Shown here piece after piece: positions 41,872 through 50,580 of a stretch of 64,000 nt of DNA. How positions within the stretch are numbered: position 1 is the stretch's first letter; every line of letters starts with the position of its first letter. The notes below the pieces were generated by a model that worked only from the letters and a program-made list of their open reading frames with translations, did no database searches and was not told the DNA's origin. The position numbers and the translations under genes are program-made. This DNA comes from Saprospiraceae bacterium (lineage in GTDB: Bacteria > Bacteroidota > Bacteroidia > Chitinophagales > Saprospiraceae): contig JABSSL010000001.1 in assembly GCA_013214355.1 (NCBI GenBank), positions 24,404 through 88,403 on the forward strand, given 5' to 3'.

Positions 41872-44730
41872 ATGAGAAATATACTATCAGCAACCTGCCT
41901 GATGTTGCTTTGCCTAGTCGCGGAGGTAGGTCTTAGTCAAAGAGATACCTCCAGTTTATTTGTGGATGGCGTATGTGGAATGTGTGAAGATCGAATTGAG
42001 ACAGCGGCTTCAAAGGTGAAAGGAGTGATCCAAGCGGATTGGGATGTTGATTCCCGCATCCTTAACCTAATAACCAAATCTAATTATAAGGAAAGCAAAC
42101 TACATAAAGCGGTTAATGCCGTTGGACATGATACAGAAAGTGTAAAAGCCAGTGATGAAGCCTACAATAAGCTGCACGCTTGCTGTAAATACCGAGATCC
42201 CGATCAAATTGCTACACATCATAAGGATCACGATGACCATGAGAACCATAGGGAAGACGATGGCATCAAATTTTTCGTAGATGGTATTTGTGGCATGTGT
42301 GAGGACCGGATTGAAACTGCCGTGCAAAAGGTAGAGGGCGTAGAAAAGGCGGACTGGAACGTAGACAACCGCATGCTGTCCGTAGCATTTGCGGGGAAAA
42401 AGATAGAGGAGATTATCCTCCATCAAGCGGTGGCAGCGGCCGGGCATGACACCCGAAAAGTCAAGGCCAGTGAGGAAGCTTACGACAAGCTACACGACTG
42501 CTGTAAATATCGTGACGCCTCCGTAGTAGCCGAGCATAGGCCCAAAGATATCTTTGAAAAGGCTCCGGCTAGTCTAAGTGGTAATATCCTAGTGGAGGAA
42601 AATGGGAAAGCGGTACCCTTACCGGGGGTCAACATTTATTGGTTAGATGCCAAACCAGCCGCCGTTACGGACACAGAAGGTAAGTTTAACTTGAAGCGTC
42701 CGGAAGGTGCGAATCAGGTGGTAGTTAGCTACGTTGGGTACTATTCGGACACCATTGCTCTGACCCAAGAAACCGCTATAAAGGTTACCCTAACTCCCGG
42801 TACTACCTTGGAAACTGTGGAGGTGGTTTATCAGAGAAAGGCTATAGAGGTATCCTTTGTAGAACCCATTCTGATACAGCAAATCGGTCGCAAAGAATTG
42901 CTAAAGGCGGCTTGCTGTAATTTAGCGGAGAGCTTTGAAACCAATCCTGCTGTTGATGTTTCATTTACCGATGCGGTTACCGGAGCTCGCCAAATTGAAA
43001 TGCTAGGCCTAGCTGGTCCTTATACCCAGATCACTAGAGAGAATCTGCCCGATGTACGCGGCCTGGCCTCCATTTATGGACTGGTATACATCCCCGGTCC
43101 TTGGGTTAAAGGCATTCAATTGGCCAAAGGCCCCGGCTCCGTCATCAATGGCTTTGAGAGTATGACGGGGCAGATTAATGTTGAACTCAAAAAGCCAGAA
43201 GAAGGAGAACGAGCTTACTTCAACCTTTATGCTAATCAAGGAGGGCGTATTGAGGGCAATGCCAATGCCCGTTTTGAAGTCGGGGACAACTGGTTCACTA
43301 GTTTTTTGGTCCATGGGAATTCGCAGCAACAGAAAAATGATCGCAATCAAGATGGTTTTCTCGATATGCCTATTGGTACAGGATGGACAGCTGTAAATCG
43401 TTGGAAGTACCAAGGGGATGATGGATGGAATAGCCAATTTGGCATCAAAGTAACTCAGTTCGATAAGACCAGTGGCCAGCTGAACTTTGACCAAGATGCC
43501 AACCAAAACATAGCCTGGGGAGCTCGGATGCAAACCCGCCGCCTAGAAGGATGGGCTAAAATTGGCCGGGTTTTCCAAAATCGTCCCGATGCCAGTATTG
43601 GTTTTCAACTTACTGGTTCCTTGCACTATCAAGATGCTTCCTTTGGCACCACTCGTTACGATGCAGATCAGCAATCCTTTTATGCTAATCTCATTTATTC
43701 AGAAACACTAGGTGATCCAGCACATAAGCTGAATTCAGGCCTTAGCCTCCAGGCGGATCAATTTGAAGAATGGCTGGCGGAAGGCTTCTTTGAAAGAAAT
43801 GAAGTGGTGCCCGGGGCATTTGTGGAATACACCTATCTGCCCAATGATAATTTCACAGCCGTACTTGGATTGCGAGCCGATCATCACAATCAATTTGGCT
43901 TCTTTCTAACCCCTCGGTTGCACCTACGCTATGCCGCGAATGAGCAGAGTGTATTCCGCCTTTCCGCAGGGCAAGGAAGAAGAACTGCCAGCATCATCGC
44001 CGAAAACTTAGGTATGTTAGCTTCTGCCCGTTCTTTTGTATTGCAAAGCGATGGAGGAAATTCACCCTATGGTCTGAATCAAGAAGTAGCTTGGAATTTT
44101 GGTCTGAATTGGCGCCAGACTTTCATTATTCAAAACCGAGAATTGATCATCACTGTAGATGGGTACCATACGCGATTTGATCAGCAAGTAGTAGTAGATT
44201 ACGATGCTACTCCAAGGGAAGTTCGCTTCTATAATTTAGACGGAAAGTCCTTCTCTAATACCTTCCAAGCTCAGCTGGATTATGCCGTATTGAGCAATTT
44301 GGATTTGCGGATTGCTTATCGTTTCAACGATGTGCAAGCAGATTATCAGCAAGGAAGATTGGAGCGGCCTTTCGTAGCGCGCCACAGAGCCTTCGCCAAT
44401 GTAAGCTACCAGCTGGGAGAGGAATGGGACTTTGATCTAACCTTCAATTGGCAAGGAGTCAAGCGCATTCCGTCGACAGCTGCCAATCCAGCTGAGTTTC
44501 AAGTGGCTGACCGTTCGCCAGATTTTTTGATGACCAATGCCCAAGTCAGCAAGAATTTTGGGGAGCGCTTGCGGGTATATGTAGGAGGTGAGAATCTCTT
44601 CAACTTCGTCCAATCCCATCCTATCTTGGGAGCCAACGATCCTTTTGGGGATTACTTTGATAGTTCTTTGGTATGGGGGCCGATCTTTGGTCGCATGCTT
44701 TACGCAGGTGTGCATTACACCATTGAATAA
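41872..44730 (+). CDS. TonB-dependent receptor with two N-terminal HMA domains
   Basis: A 952-residue outer-membrane protein. After a signal peptide (ending GLSQ) come two heavy-metal-associated repeats, each with VDGxCGMCEDRIE (Cys35/Cys38 and Cys140/Cys143) and a final KLHxCCKYRD. A His-rich linker (THHKDHDDHENH) lies between them. Next are a CarboxypepD_reg-like domain (~233-315: LSGNILVEENGKAVPLPGVNIYW), a plug with AACCNLAESFETNPAVDV and QIEMLGLAGPYTQI, and a C-terminal barrel ending YAGVHYTIE. This plug type is known in copper/heavy-metal-related receptors. I infer that the HMA pair binds the metal in the periplasm next to the plug. It is likely co-regulated with the Cys/His-rich gene upstream. 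Confidence 0.9.
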   Translation: MRNILSATCLMLLCLVAEVGLSQRDTSSLFVDGVCGMCEDRIETAASKVKGVIQADWDVDSRILNLITKSNYKESKLHKAVNAVGHDTESVKASDEAYNKLHACCKYRDPDQIATHHKDHDDHENHREDDGIKFFVDGICGMCEDRIETAVQKVEGVEKADWNVDNRMLSVAFAGKKIEEIILHQAVAAAGHDTRKVKASEEAYDKLHDCCKYRDASVVAEHRPKDIFEKAPASLSGNILVEENGKAVPLPGVNIYWLDAKPAAVTDTEGKFNLKRPEGANQVVVSYVGYYSDTIALTQETAIKVTLTPGTTLETVEVVYQRKAIEVSFVEPILIQQIGRKELLKAACCNLAESFETNPAVDVSFTDAVTGARQIEMLGLAGPYTQITRENLPDVRGLASIYGLVYIPGPWVKGIQLAKGPGSVINGFESMTGQINVELKKPEEGERAYFNLYANQGGRIEGNANARFEVGDNWFTSFLVHGNSQQQKNDRNQDGFLDMPIGTGWTAVNRWKYQGDDGWNSQFGIKVTQFDKTSGQLNFDQDANQNIAWGARMQTRRLEGWAKIGRVFQNRPDASIGFQLTGSLHYQDASFGTTRYDADQQSFYANLIYSETLGDPAHKLNSGLSLQADQFEEWLAEGFFERNEVVPGAFVEYTYLPNDNFTAVLGLRADHHNQFGFFLTPRLHLRYAANEQSVFRLSAGQGRRTASIIAENLGMLASARSFVLQSDGGNSPYGLNQEVAWNFGLNWRQTFIIQNRELIITVDGYHTRFDQQVVVDYDATPREVRFYNLDGKSFSNTFQAQLDYAVLSNLDLRIAYRFNDVQADYQQGRLERPFVARHRAFANVSYQLGEEWDFDLTFNWQGVKRIPSTAANPAEFQVADRSPDFLMTNAQVSKNFGERLRVYVGGENLFNFVQSHPILGANDPFGDYFDSSLVWGPIFGRMLYAGVHYTIE

Positions 44731-44938
44731 CCAATCCTTTGGCAGAGGAAAGCTAGGGAATGCAATCGGTGGGTAGTAGAAAAGTCCTCTGTTGCATGCT
44801 CTAGCTTCCCATTCTCCCACCATCAACTTAGTCCCATCAATTAGAACACTTGCCCAAAAATCCAGCAAGGGTCCCTTCCATACCATTCAAAAACGCTACA
44901 TTTATCTCCGATCTTAACTGCCTAATCCAAGACTTGAT

Positions 44939-45778
44939 ATGATCCTAGAGAACCATGTCATTAGCTCAGACCTACAAGCTTATATCGAAGCCATTTTCCA
45001 CTTCGAAGGCTTCCAACCCGACCACACTATTGAACGGGTAGTACCCACCGGTCATATCTTTCTCATCTTTGAACTAGACGGGATACCCCGGAACACCTTT
45101 GACAATGATACTTTAGTACCACAGGCAACCTATACCGAAGCCTGGATCTCCGGTATGCACAAACGCTACATCTCCATCTCCGCACACCAAGAATCCGAGA
45201 TGTTTGTCATTCAGTTTAAACCTACCGGCGCCTATCCATTTTTACACATACCTATCCACGAATTGAATGGCATAGTCGTTTCTGCCGAGGAGATTGTGGG
45301 GTCCGAGATTAATGCGCTTCGTCAAGCCTTGCTAGAGACAGAAGACAATGCCGTCAAGTTTCAGGCTGCCGAGGAATGGTTAAACCAGCGATACCGGAAA
45401 GACCTGACTCCTCCTCCGGCCATCTTAGAACTGGTGGATCGACTCAAGAAAGCTCCGGCATTAACTGCCTCAGAGCTCACGACACTTATCCAATCCTATC
45501 CCTATTCCCAGAAGCACTTGATCAACCAATTCAAAAAATACTTAGGCCTTACCCCCAAATACTTTCAACGGATTTTCCGATTCAATGAGATTCTGGCCAA
45601 GATCTATCAAAAACAAACGCTATCCTGGACTCAGATATCCTACGACTGTGGTTACACCGATCAATCCCATTTTATTAAGGAGTTTCGGCACTTCTCAGGC
45701 TTCAATCCACAAGAGTTTTTAGATCAAAACTTCAGTGATGAGGAACCCAATTTTTTCCCTTTAGATCGCGAAGGTTAA
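44939..45778 (+). CDS. AraC-family transcriptional regulator (soluble)
   Basis: A 279-residue protein: an N-terminal ~120-residue beta domain of the DUF6597 type (IERVVPTGHIFLIFELDG, FVIQFKPTGAYPFLHIPIHEL) and a C-terminal AraC HTH pair (QKHLINQFKKYLGLTPKYFQRIFRFNEIL, SWTQISYDCGYTDQSHFIKEFRHFSGFNPQEF). No membrane helices. It lies downstream of the metal receptor but has a 208-bp gap before it, and the next genes (DUF1761, DUF4287) are probably its own neighbours, so its targets are not obvious. Confidence 0.9.
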   Translation: MILENHVISSDLQAYIEAIFHFEGFQPDHTIERVVPTGHIFLIFELDGIPRNTFDNDTLVPQATYTEAWISGMHKRYISISAHQESEMFVIQFKPTGAYPFLHIPIHELNGIVVSAEEIVGSEINALRQALLETEDNAVKFQAAEEWLNQRYRKDLTPPPAILELVDRLKKAPALTASELTTLIQSYPYSQKHLINQFKKYLGLTPKYFQRIFRFNEILAKIYQKQTLSWTQISYDCGYTDQSHFIKEFRHFSGFNPQEFLDQNFSDEEPNFFPLDREG

Positions 45779-45844
45779 TTTTTTACAATACAAAGTGTTC
45801 GCATATTAATAATATTGTGTCATCAATTCACTAACACAACTATT

Positions 45845-46255
45845 ATGGATGTTGCAACTGCCTTTTCGAGCATTAATTGGTTATCCGTTATCGTAGCCGC
45901 TGTCTCTGCTTTTTTCATTGGGGGAATCTGGTATGGCCCGCTCTTCGGGAAGGCTTGGATGAAAGCGTTTAACTTCACCGAAGAAGATCTCAAGCAAAGA
46001 AATATGGGGAAGACCTTTGGCCTTTCCTTGCTGCTCTCCCTTTTCGCTGCCTTTAACCTGGAAATGTTCATTGGATCGGAAGCCACGGTAGGCTTTGGGA
46101 CGATGGCCGGATTCTTAGCAGGCATTGGCTGGGTGGCTACTTTCATAGGGATTATTTATCTTTTTGAAATGAAAAGCCTGGCAGCATTTTTGATCAATGC
46201 AGGATATTGCGTTGTCGCACTAACAACTATGGGTACCATCTTAGGTGCTTGGTAA
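45845..46255 (+). CDS. DUF1761 membrane protein
   Basis: I start it at the ATG at 45845 (MDVATAFSSINWLSVIVAAV); the open frame begins at 45815. The 136-residue protein has four membrane helices and the typical DUF1761 start NWLSVIVAAVSAFFIGGIWYGPLFGKAWM. The family function is unknown. It sits between an AraC regulator and a DUF4287 protein, a grouping that often co-occurs in Bacteroidota by my recollection. Confidence 0.85.
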   Translation: MDVATAFSSINWLSVIVAAVSAFFIGGIWYGPLFGKAWMKAFNFTEEDLKQRNMGKTFGLSLLLSLFAAFNLEMFIGSEATVGFGTMAGFLAGIGWVATFIGIIYLFEMKSLAAFLINAGYCVVALTTMGTILGAW

Positions 46256-46285
46256 AAGCAAAGGCAAATAAACAATCAAAAAACA

Positions 46286-46819
46286 ATGGAAAAAGGTTTA
46301 TTAGAAAAAACGGGCAAGTCCCTGGCTGAATGGAAGAAGATCGTTAAAGCTACCTCCCTAGAGAAGCATGGCGAAATCATGAAATATCTCAAAAGTGAAC
46401 ATGGACTAACGCATGGCTTTGCCAACTTTATCACCTTGAAGTACCGAGAAGCGGATGCGGGCTCACACGATGCTACGGATTTAGTCAATGCCCAATACTC
46501 AAAAGGGAAAGAAGTTCTTTTCCCCATTTACGAGAAACTAAAGGCCGCTATTAGCGCCTTTGGCGATGATATTGAATTTGTTCCTAAAAAGGCCAATGTA
46601 AGCGTACGAAGAAAGAAACAATTTGCCCTCATTCAACCCTCCACCAAAACACGAATGGATCTAGGCTTGAAGATCAAAGGCAAAGAACCAGCTGGCCGCC
46701 TCGAAACATCAGGTCCTTTCGGCAGCATGTGCACCCACCGTGTAAGATTAGGTGAGGCCGGAGAGGTGGATGGGGAGGTTTTGGCCTGGCTGAAAGAAGC
46801 CTACGAAATGGCGGATTAG
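46286..46819 (+). CDS. DUF4287/DUF5655-type protein
   Basis: A 177-residue soluble protein. The N-terminal part (~1-70: LLEKTGKSLAEWKKIVKATSLEKHGEIMKYLKSEHGLTHGFANFI) matches DUF4287. The C-terminal part (~75-177: LFPIYEKLKAAISAFGDDIEFVPKKANVSVRRKKQFALIQP) matches DUF5655, which is thought to bind small ligands or nucleic acids. No signal peptide. It follows the DUF1761 gene after 30 bp and is probably in the same transcript. Confidence 0.85.
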   Translation: MEKGLLEKTGKSLAEWKKIVKATSLEKHGEIMKYLKSEHGLTHGFANFITLKYREADAGSHDATDLVNAQYSKGKEVLFPIYEKLKAAISAFGDDIEFVPKKANVSVRRKKQFALIQPSTKTRMDLGLKIKGKEPAGRLETSGPFGSMCTHRVRLGEAGEVDGEVLAWLKEAYEMAD

Positions 46820-46842
46820 GCTTTATTTCGTACTTTAAGGGA

Positions 46843-47697
46843 GTGAAAGCCATGAAAATTTACTCCCTTTATTTTAGTCTACTGCTCCTTCTGATCAGCA
46901 GCTGTCGGACAGCTGCTGATCAACTAGCTACTCCATTATCACCAGCACAATTGGCAGCGTATAAGCTCCAGCCCGGCTTAATTACCACCCTTGAGCTTGA
47001 AGAAAACTGCCTAAGCTTTACCCAGGATGAAAGCGTAGTTTTTTGGACGGCTGGTAATGACTGGGAAAAGCAACTCCCTTTCCTGGCCAAGAAGGTAAAC
47101 GGACGTTTTACCCAAGCTCAGCGGATCGTTGAATTGGATACGATCTACAATGGAGCGATTTCCCCTTCTGGCCAACGTATCCTATATACGGTGCGGCAAG
47201 GAGATGAAACCAGTACTTGGCTAAGTCAACGAAAAGAAGGCCAATGGCTCCCTGGCATTAATCTCACCGAGCAATCCGGCATTAAAGCAGGATATTTCCA
47301 ATGGTATACCGAAAAGGAGCTATACTTGTATACCCCTGAAAATGAGGGAGACTTGGCTAGGGGTAGATTCGTCGATGAGCAATTGGAGATTCAACTTTTA
47401 CCTGCACCGATTAATACAACTAAGGGTACCGAATTCAGTCCCTTTGTGGGCCCAAAGAAGCAATTCCTCATTTTCACCAGATACCTGGAGGGCGATCTCT
47501 CTCAACAGGGATTCTTTTACAGCCATAATAGGGGTAGTGAAAGTGAACCAACTTGGGGCCCGCCTCAAAAGATCAAGGCACTGCCTTATGGATGGGGAGC
47601 CTACCAGAGTAGGGATGGTCGAACTTTCTACTTCACGGACGGGCTGGATCTCTTTGCTATCCCATTCTCCAGTTTGGGAATGAAGAGGACACGCTAA
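46843..47697 (+). CDS. PD40-like beta-propeller lipoprotein
   Basis: A 284-residue protein starting at GTG 46843 or ATG 46852, with lipobox LLISSC (Cys21 from the GTG). The mature part has blade-like repeats (SPSGQRILYTVRQ, FSPFVGPKKQFLIFTRYLEG, SRDGRTFYFTDG) typical of TolB/WD40-like PD40 propellers. No partner is visible. Its last codon overlaps the promoter of the next gene. A TACTTTA box lies 5 bp before the GTG. Confidence 0.75.
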   Translation: MKAMKIYSLYFSLLLLLISSCRTAADQLATPLSPAQLAAYKLQPGLITTLELEENCLSFTQDESVVFWTAGNDWEKQLPFLAKKVNGRFTQAQRIVELDTIYNGAISPSGQRILYTVRQGDETSTWLSQRKEGQWLPGINLTEQSGIKAGYFQWYTEKELYLYTPENEGDLARGRFVDEQLEIQLLPAPINTTKGTEFSPFVGPKKQFLIFTRYLEGDLSQQGFFYSHNRGSESEPTWGPPQKIKALPYGWGAYQSRDGRTFYFTDGLDLFAIPFSSLGMKRTR

Positions 47698-47702
47698 ATT
47701 TG
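47673..47702 (+). promoter_or_regulatory. Bacteroidota promoter overlapping an upstream stop codon
   Basis: TTTG (47673-47676), 18-bp spacer, TAAATTTG (47695-47702). The TAA of the box is the stop of the preceding gene, and the box ends 8 bp before the ATG at 47711. The implied mRNA leader is two or three bases or none. Confidence 0.6.
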
Positions 47703-47710
47703 TACGGTCT

Positions 47711-48070
47711 ATGAGTATAAATCGTAAAGAAAAAATTAATCGAGTAGTGTTTGCGCTGAATAGTTTTCTATTCATCATGGGGGCTATCGATCCCTTGAGT
47801 CAAGGCAAGATCCTATTTGGCGGAATTCAACTACTCGCAGGGATTGCAAACTTTGCCTTTCTACTTTCCCTAAAAAAAGAAAAAATCAGTTTGTGGCTGA
47901 ATCGCTTAGTGCTTTTCATGAACGTCGTCGTAGCTATAGCTGTTGGCTTTGATCAAATCGCAGCGGGTAAGGAGTATATTCAATACGCCTGGTTCTTTGC
48001 TGCACTTGCCTCACTCGTGGCCCTACTCCTGCAAATAAGGAAAGAAAAAGCAGCGGCTGCCATCGGGTAA
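47711..48070 (+). CDS. Small four-helix membrane protein
   Basis: A 119-residue protein with four hydrophobic helices (VVFALNSFLFIMGAI, ILFGGIQLLAGIANFAFLL, NRLVLFMNVVVAIAVGF, YAWFFAALASLVALLLQI) and charged ends. No family recognised and no enzymatic motif. It has its own promoter, which is embedded in the end of the upstream gene. Confidence 0.65.
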   Translation: MSINRKEKINRVVFALNSFLFIMGAIDPLSQGKILFGGIQLLAGIANFAFLLSLKKEKISLWLNRLVLFMNVVVAIAVGFDQIAAGKEYIQYAWFFAALASLVALLLQIRKEKAAAAIG

Positions 48071-48127
48071 GGAAACGAATTGGAGCACTTTTCTGTACCT
48101 TTAGGTGAAGAACTTAAACACTAGCCT

Positions 48128-49273
48128 TTGGACACCCTATCTCTCAAAGAAGTAAGAAGACTCATTTTACATCAGCAAGGCCTATCCGGACAAGCTCAAC
48201 CCAAAGGCGTCGCTGAAACCTTACGGCAGATCCAGCAAATCGGTTACGTCCAGATCGACACCATTTCTGTGATTGAAAGAGCTCATCATCACGTCTTGAA
48301 GAGTAGAATTCAAGACTACCAAACTCGATTTCTTCAACAATTGGAAGCAGATCGATCTGTTTTCGAATACTGGGCTCATGCCGCAGCCTATATGCCGATT
48401 GAAAACTATCGTTATAGTCTGCCTCGAAAAAAGGATTTCCAAAGTGGTAAGGAACAATGGTTCAAAAGAGATACCAAGACCTTAAACTACATCTTGGATC
48501 GGCTCAAAGCAGAAGGTCCATTACAATCGAAGGACTTCAAACCCGCCACGGTTAAAAAGAACTCCAATGGCATGGACTGGTCTCGCAATCCCATGAATCA
48601 GGCACTGCGCCAACTTTTTATGCAAGGATACATTATGATTTCCGCGAGAAAGGGTTTCCAAAAGGTATATGACATAACCGAGCGAGTTGTTCCAGCACAC
48701 ATTGACCAGAGCCCCCCTTCTCAAGCAGAGTATCTCCAACATTTGATTCTTCGCGATATCCAAGCTCATGGCATCCTAAAGCCAAAAGAAATGGGCTACC
48801 TTCTGCGCGGCACTTCCAAACCCATCCAGCAACAACTCGCTCAGATGGTCGAGGCAGGTACCTTGGTGCCGGTATCGGTGGAGAAACAAGGTCAAACCCA
48901 ATACTATACCACTGCTGAACTACTGGATACCATAGGAAACCTCAAACTCCGGAAACGTCTGCACATTCTTTCCCCTTTTGACAACTTATTGATCCAACGT
49001 CAGCGAATGGAAGAGTTGTTCGATTTCAGCTATACGCTCGAATGTTACGTACCAGGTCCCAAACGGCAAGTCGGCTACTTTGCCCTGCCTATCCTGTATG
49101 GCGACCAGTTTGTAGGAAAGATCGACCTCAAGGCTGATCGCAAAAGAAAGGTATTGATGATCCAGAATCTCGTCTGGGAACCCAAACTTAGGCAAAAGGA
49201 GAAAATGGAAGGTTTACTGGAAAAAAGTCTGGCCAAATTTGCTGCCTTTAATAATTGTGAAGGCGTCGAGTAG
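48128..49273 (+). CDS. YcaQ-like DNA glycosylase / winged-helix protein (HTH_42)
   Basis: A 381-residue protein starting at TTG 48128; a stop lies in frame at 48122, so no earlier start is possible. Residues ~1-120 match the HTH_42 family start (LSLKEVRRLILHQQGLS ... QIGYVQIDTISVIERAHHHVLKSR), including the QxD catalytic pair (Gln42, Asp44) described in YcaQ and AlkX, which excise interstrand DNA crosslink adducts. Later regions carry FEYWAHAAAYMP, SPFDNLLIQRQRMEELFDF and GKIDLKADRKRKVL. A DNA repair role is the best inference. A TACCTTTA box sits at 48096-48103. Confidence 0.85.
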   Translation: MDTLSLKEVRRLILHQQGLSGQAQPKGVAETLRQIQQIGYVQIDTISVIERAHHHVLKSRIQDYQTRFLQQLEADRSVFEYWAHAAAYMPIENYRYSLPRKKDFQSGKEQWFKRDTKTLNYILDRLKAEGPLQSKDFKPATVKKNSNGMDWSRNPMNQALRQLFMQGYIMISARKGFQKVYDITERVVPAHIDQSPPSQAEYLQHLILRDIQAHGILKPKEMGYLLRGTSKPIQQQLAQMVEAGTLVPVSVEKQGQTQYYTTAELLDTIGNLKLRKRLHILSPFDNLLIQRQRMEELFDFSYTLECYVPGPKRQVGYFALPILYGDQFVGKIDLKADRKRKVLMIQNLVWEPKLRQKEKMEGLLEKSLAKFAAFNNCEGVE

Positions 49274-49719
49274 ATAAGAGGTATTATTAAGAAGTAAACC
49301 AATCATAAATTTCTTTAGCCCAAATTTCAGCTACACAAAAGCTCTCACTATCTTAGCTTTGCTGACGACTTATTGGCTTAACCAAATATGCATTAAGCCC
49401 TTTCTTTGAGCGGGTTGCCCGGCAAAAAACTGTTTGAGGCGTTGTGTTTGAGATGAGTTCTCAACCAGCCTTGCAGTTTTTTTTAGCTCACGCTTTTTGA
49501 GCCACTGGCTCAAGCTATCCCAGAAACGTTTTGCCGACTTTTAGGCGATTGTAAAAGTCGGTCGCCGAAGGCAAATTCTAAGCTAAATTTCAGCTACACA
49601 AAAGCTCTCACTATCTTACATAGTGAACGAACACATACCGCCCTCGCGCAGCTTCTAACCTATCTCTATACCGTTAATCTCTGAACGATTACCCTTGTGG
49701 TGACTGTAATTACTACCGT
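49274..49719. other. 446-bp intergenic region with a repeat-bracketed structured segment
   Basis: No coding frame or tRNA is seen. Exact 34-bp direct repeats (49322-49355 and 49585-49618) bracket a 229-bp segment with several hairpins, described separately. A partial promoter-like TACCCTTG lies at about 49689, 25 bp before the glucosaminidase start. Confidence 0.6.
49322..49618. repeat. 34-bp direct repeats flanking a 229-bp hairpin-rich segment
   Basis: The repeats start AAATTTCAGCTACACAAA and end CTCACTATCTTA; they are identical over 34 bp and their starts are 263 bp apart. Inside are a perfect 10-bp stem CCGACTTTTA/TAAAAGTCGG (49534-49543 with 49552-49561), a TTGAGCC/GGCTCAA stem with a 3-base loop (near 49497-49514), a TTGAGA/TCTCAA stem (near 49449-49466) and a TTGCC/GGCAA palindrome (near 49415). 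It looks like an excisable or duplicated element, or a structured RNA locus. Confidence 0.6.
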
Positions 49720-50514
49720 ATGGACCTCAGAATAATCTGTTTCCCCTTTTACTTAGTCCTACTTGTTTCCCCTTGGCGAGGGAATGCACAAGCCAATGAA
49801 CAGCCAGCGTTATTTAGAGATAGTGTGCAGGTCATTTTGGAGCAGTTTGCCCAAAAAGCACCCGAAAAGGTATTGTACTTGCCAGAAACGCAGCGGTGGT
49901 GCTTGAAAGAGGCACGAGCGGATGCCATTGATGAGACTTGGCTGGTTCAACTGCAAGATGCCTTTTATGCAGATATCAAGACCTATTGTAGGTTTTACGG
50001 CTGGCGCTATCTGGTAAACTGGCGTGCCTTACTGGCCAAAGCTGCTCGCGAAACCTTTTGGGGCACCTCCTATCTTTGTAATCGCACCTACAATTACTTC
50101 GGTATTCGGGCTAAAGCCAAGCCCTGGATCTGTGATTCCTTTGGGTTTTGTGATACGATCGAAAGGAACGATCCCGATCTCGCGGCTTTTGCAATTTTCT
50201 CGAACTTTGAATCTTCCCTCTGGATGTTTGTGCATACCATTTACAGTCGACATTATTTAGATCGATTGCCTGACCTGGGGAGTCGGGTAGTTGGCGCCAT
50301 AGAATTTGAGCGCCGATTTGGGTTTCACTATTGGGAGGGCTTTGATCGAGGCTTCACTTTCCCACAAGAGTTGGGATCCAGGCAGTACTCCATTGAGGAG
50401 ACCTTAGCCACTTGGAGTGGTCATGAGATCAATAATCTCTGTGTCAACTGTTCTTGGGAAACGGATTTAAAATGGATTGAAAAAGTGAATCGTACCGCTG
50501 GCCGTACCCGATAG
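49720..50514 (+). CDS. Exported glucosaminidase-domain protein
   Basis: A 264-residue protein with a signal peptide (ending GNAQ). The core (~100-230) matches the glucosaminidase domain (PF01832, FlgJ/AcmA-like): WRALLAKAARETFWGTSYLCNRTYNYFGIRAKA, with the likely catalytic Glu in AARETFWG, then AFAIFSNFESSLWMFVHTIY. It should cut peptidoglycan glycan strands at N-acetylglucosaminyl bonds. Several Cys (SYLCN, PWICDSFGFCD, NNLCVNC) suggest disulfides in the periplasm. The domain order is N-terminal extra region then enzyme, with no LysM. Confidence 0.82.
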   Translation: MDLRIICFPFYLVLLVSPWRGNAQANEQPALFRDSVQVILEQFAQKAPEKVLYLPETQRWCLKEARADAIDETWLVQLQDAFYADIKTYCRFYGWRYLVNWRALLAKAARETFWGTSYLCNRTYNYFGIRAKAKPWICDSFGFCDTIERNDPDLAAFAIFSNFESSLWMFVHTIYSRHYLDRLPDLGSRVVGAIEFERRFGFHYWEGFDRGFTFPQELGSRQYSIEETLATWSGHEINNLCVNCSWETDLKWIEKVNRTAGRTR

Positions 50515-50580
50515 ATTTCATTTTTGCTTATCTACAAACATGACTTTTCTCGCAGAACCTATTTACTTTGTAGGTAAAAA

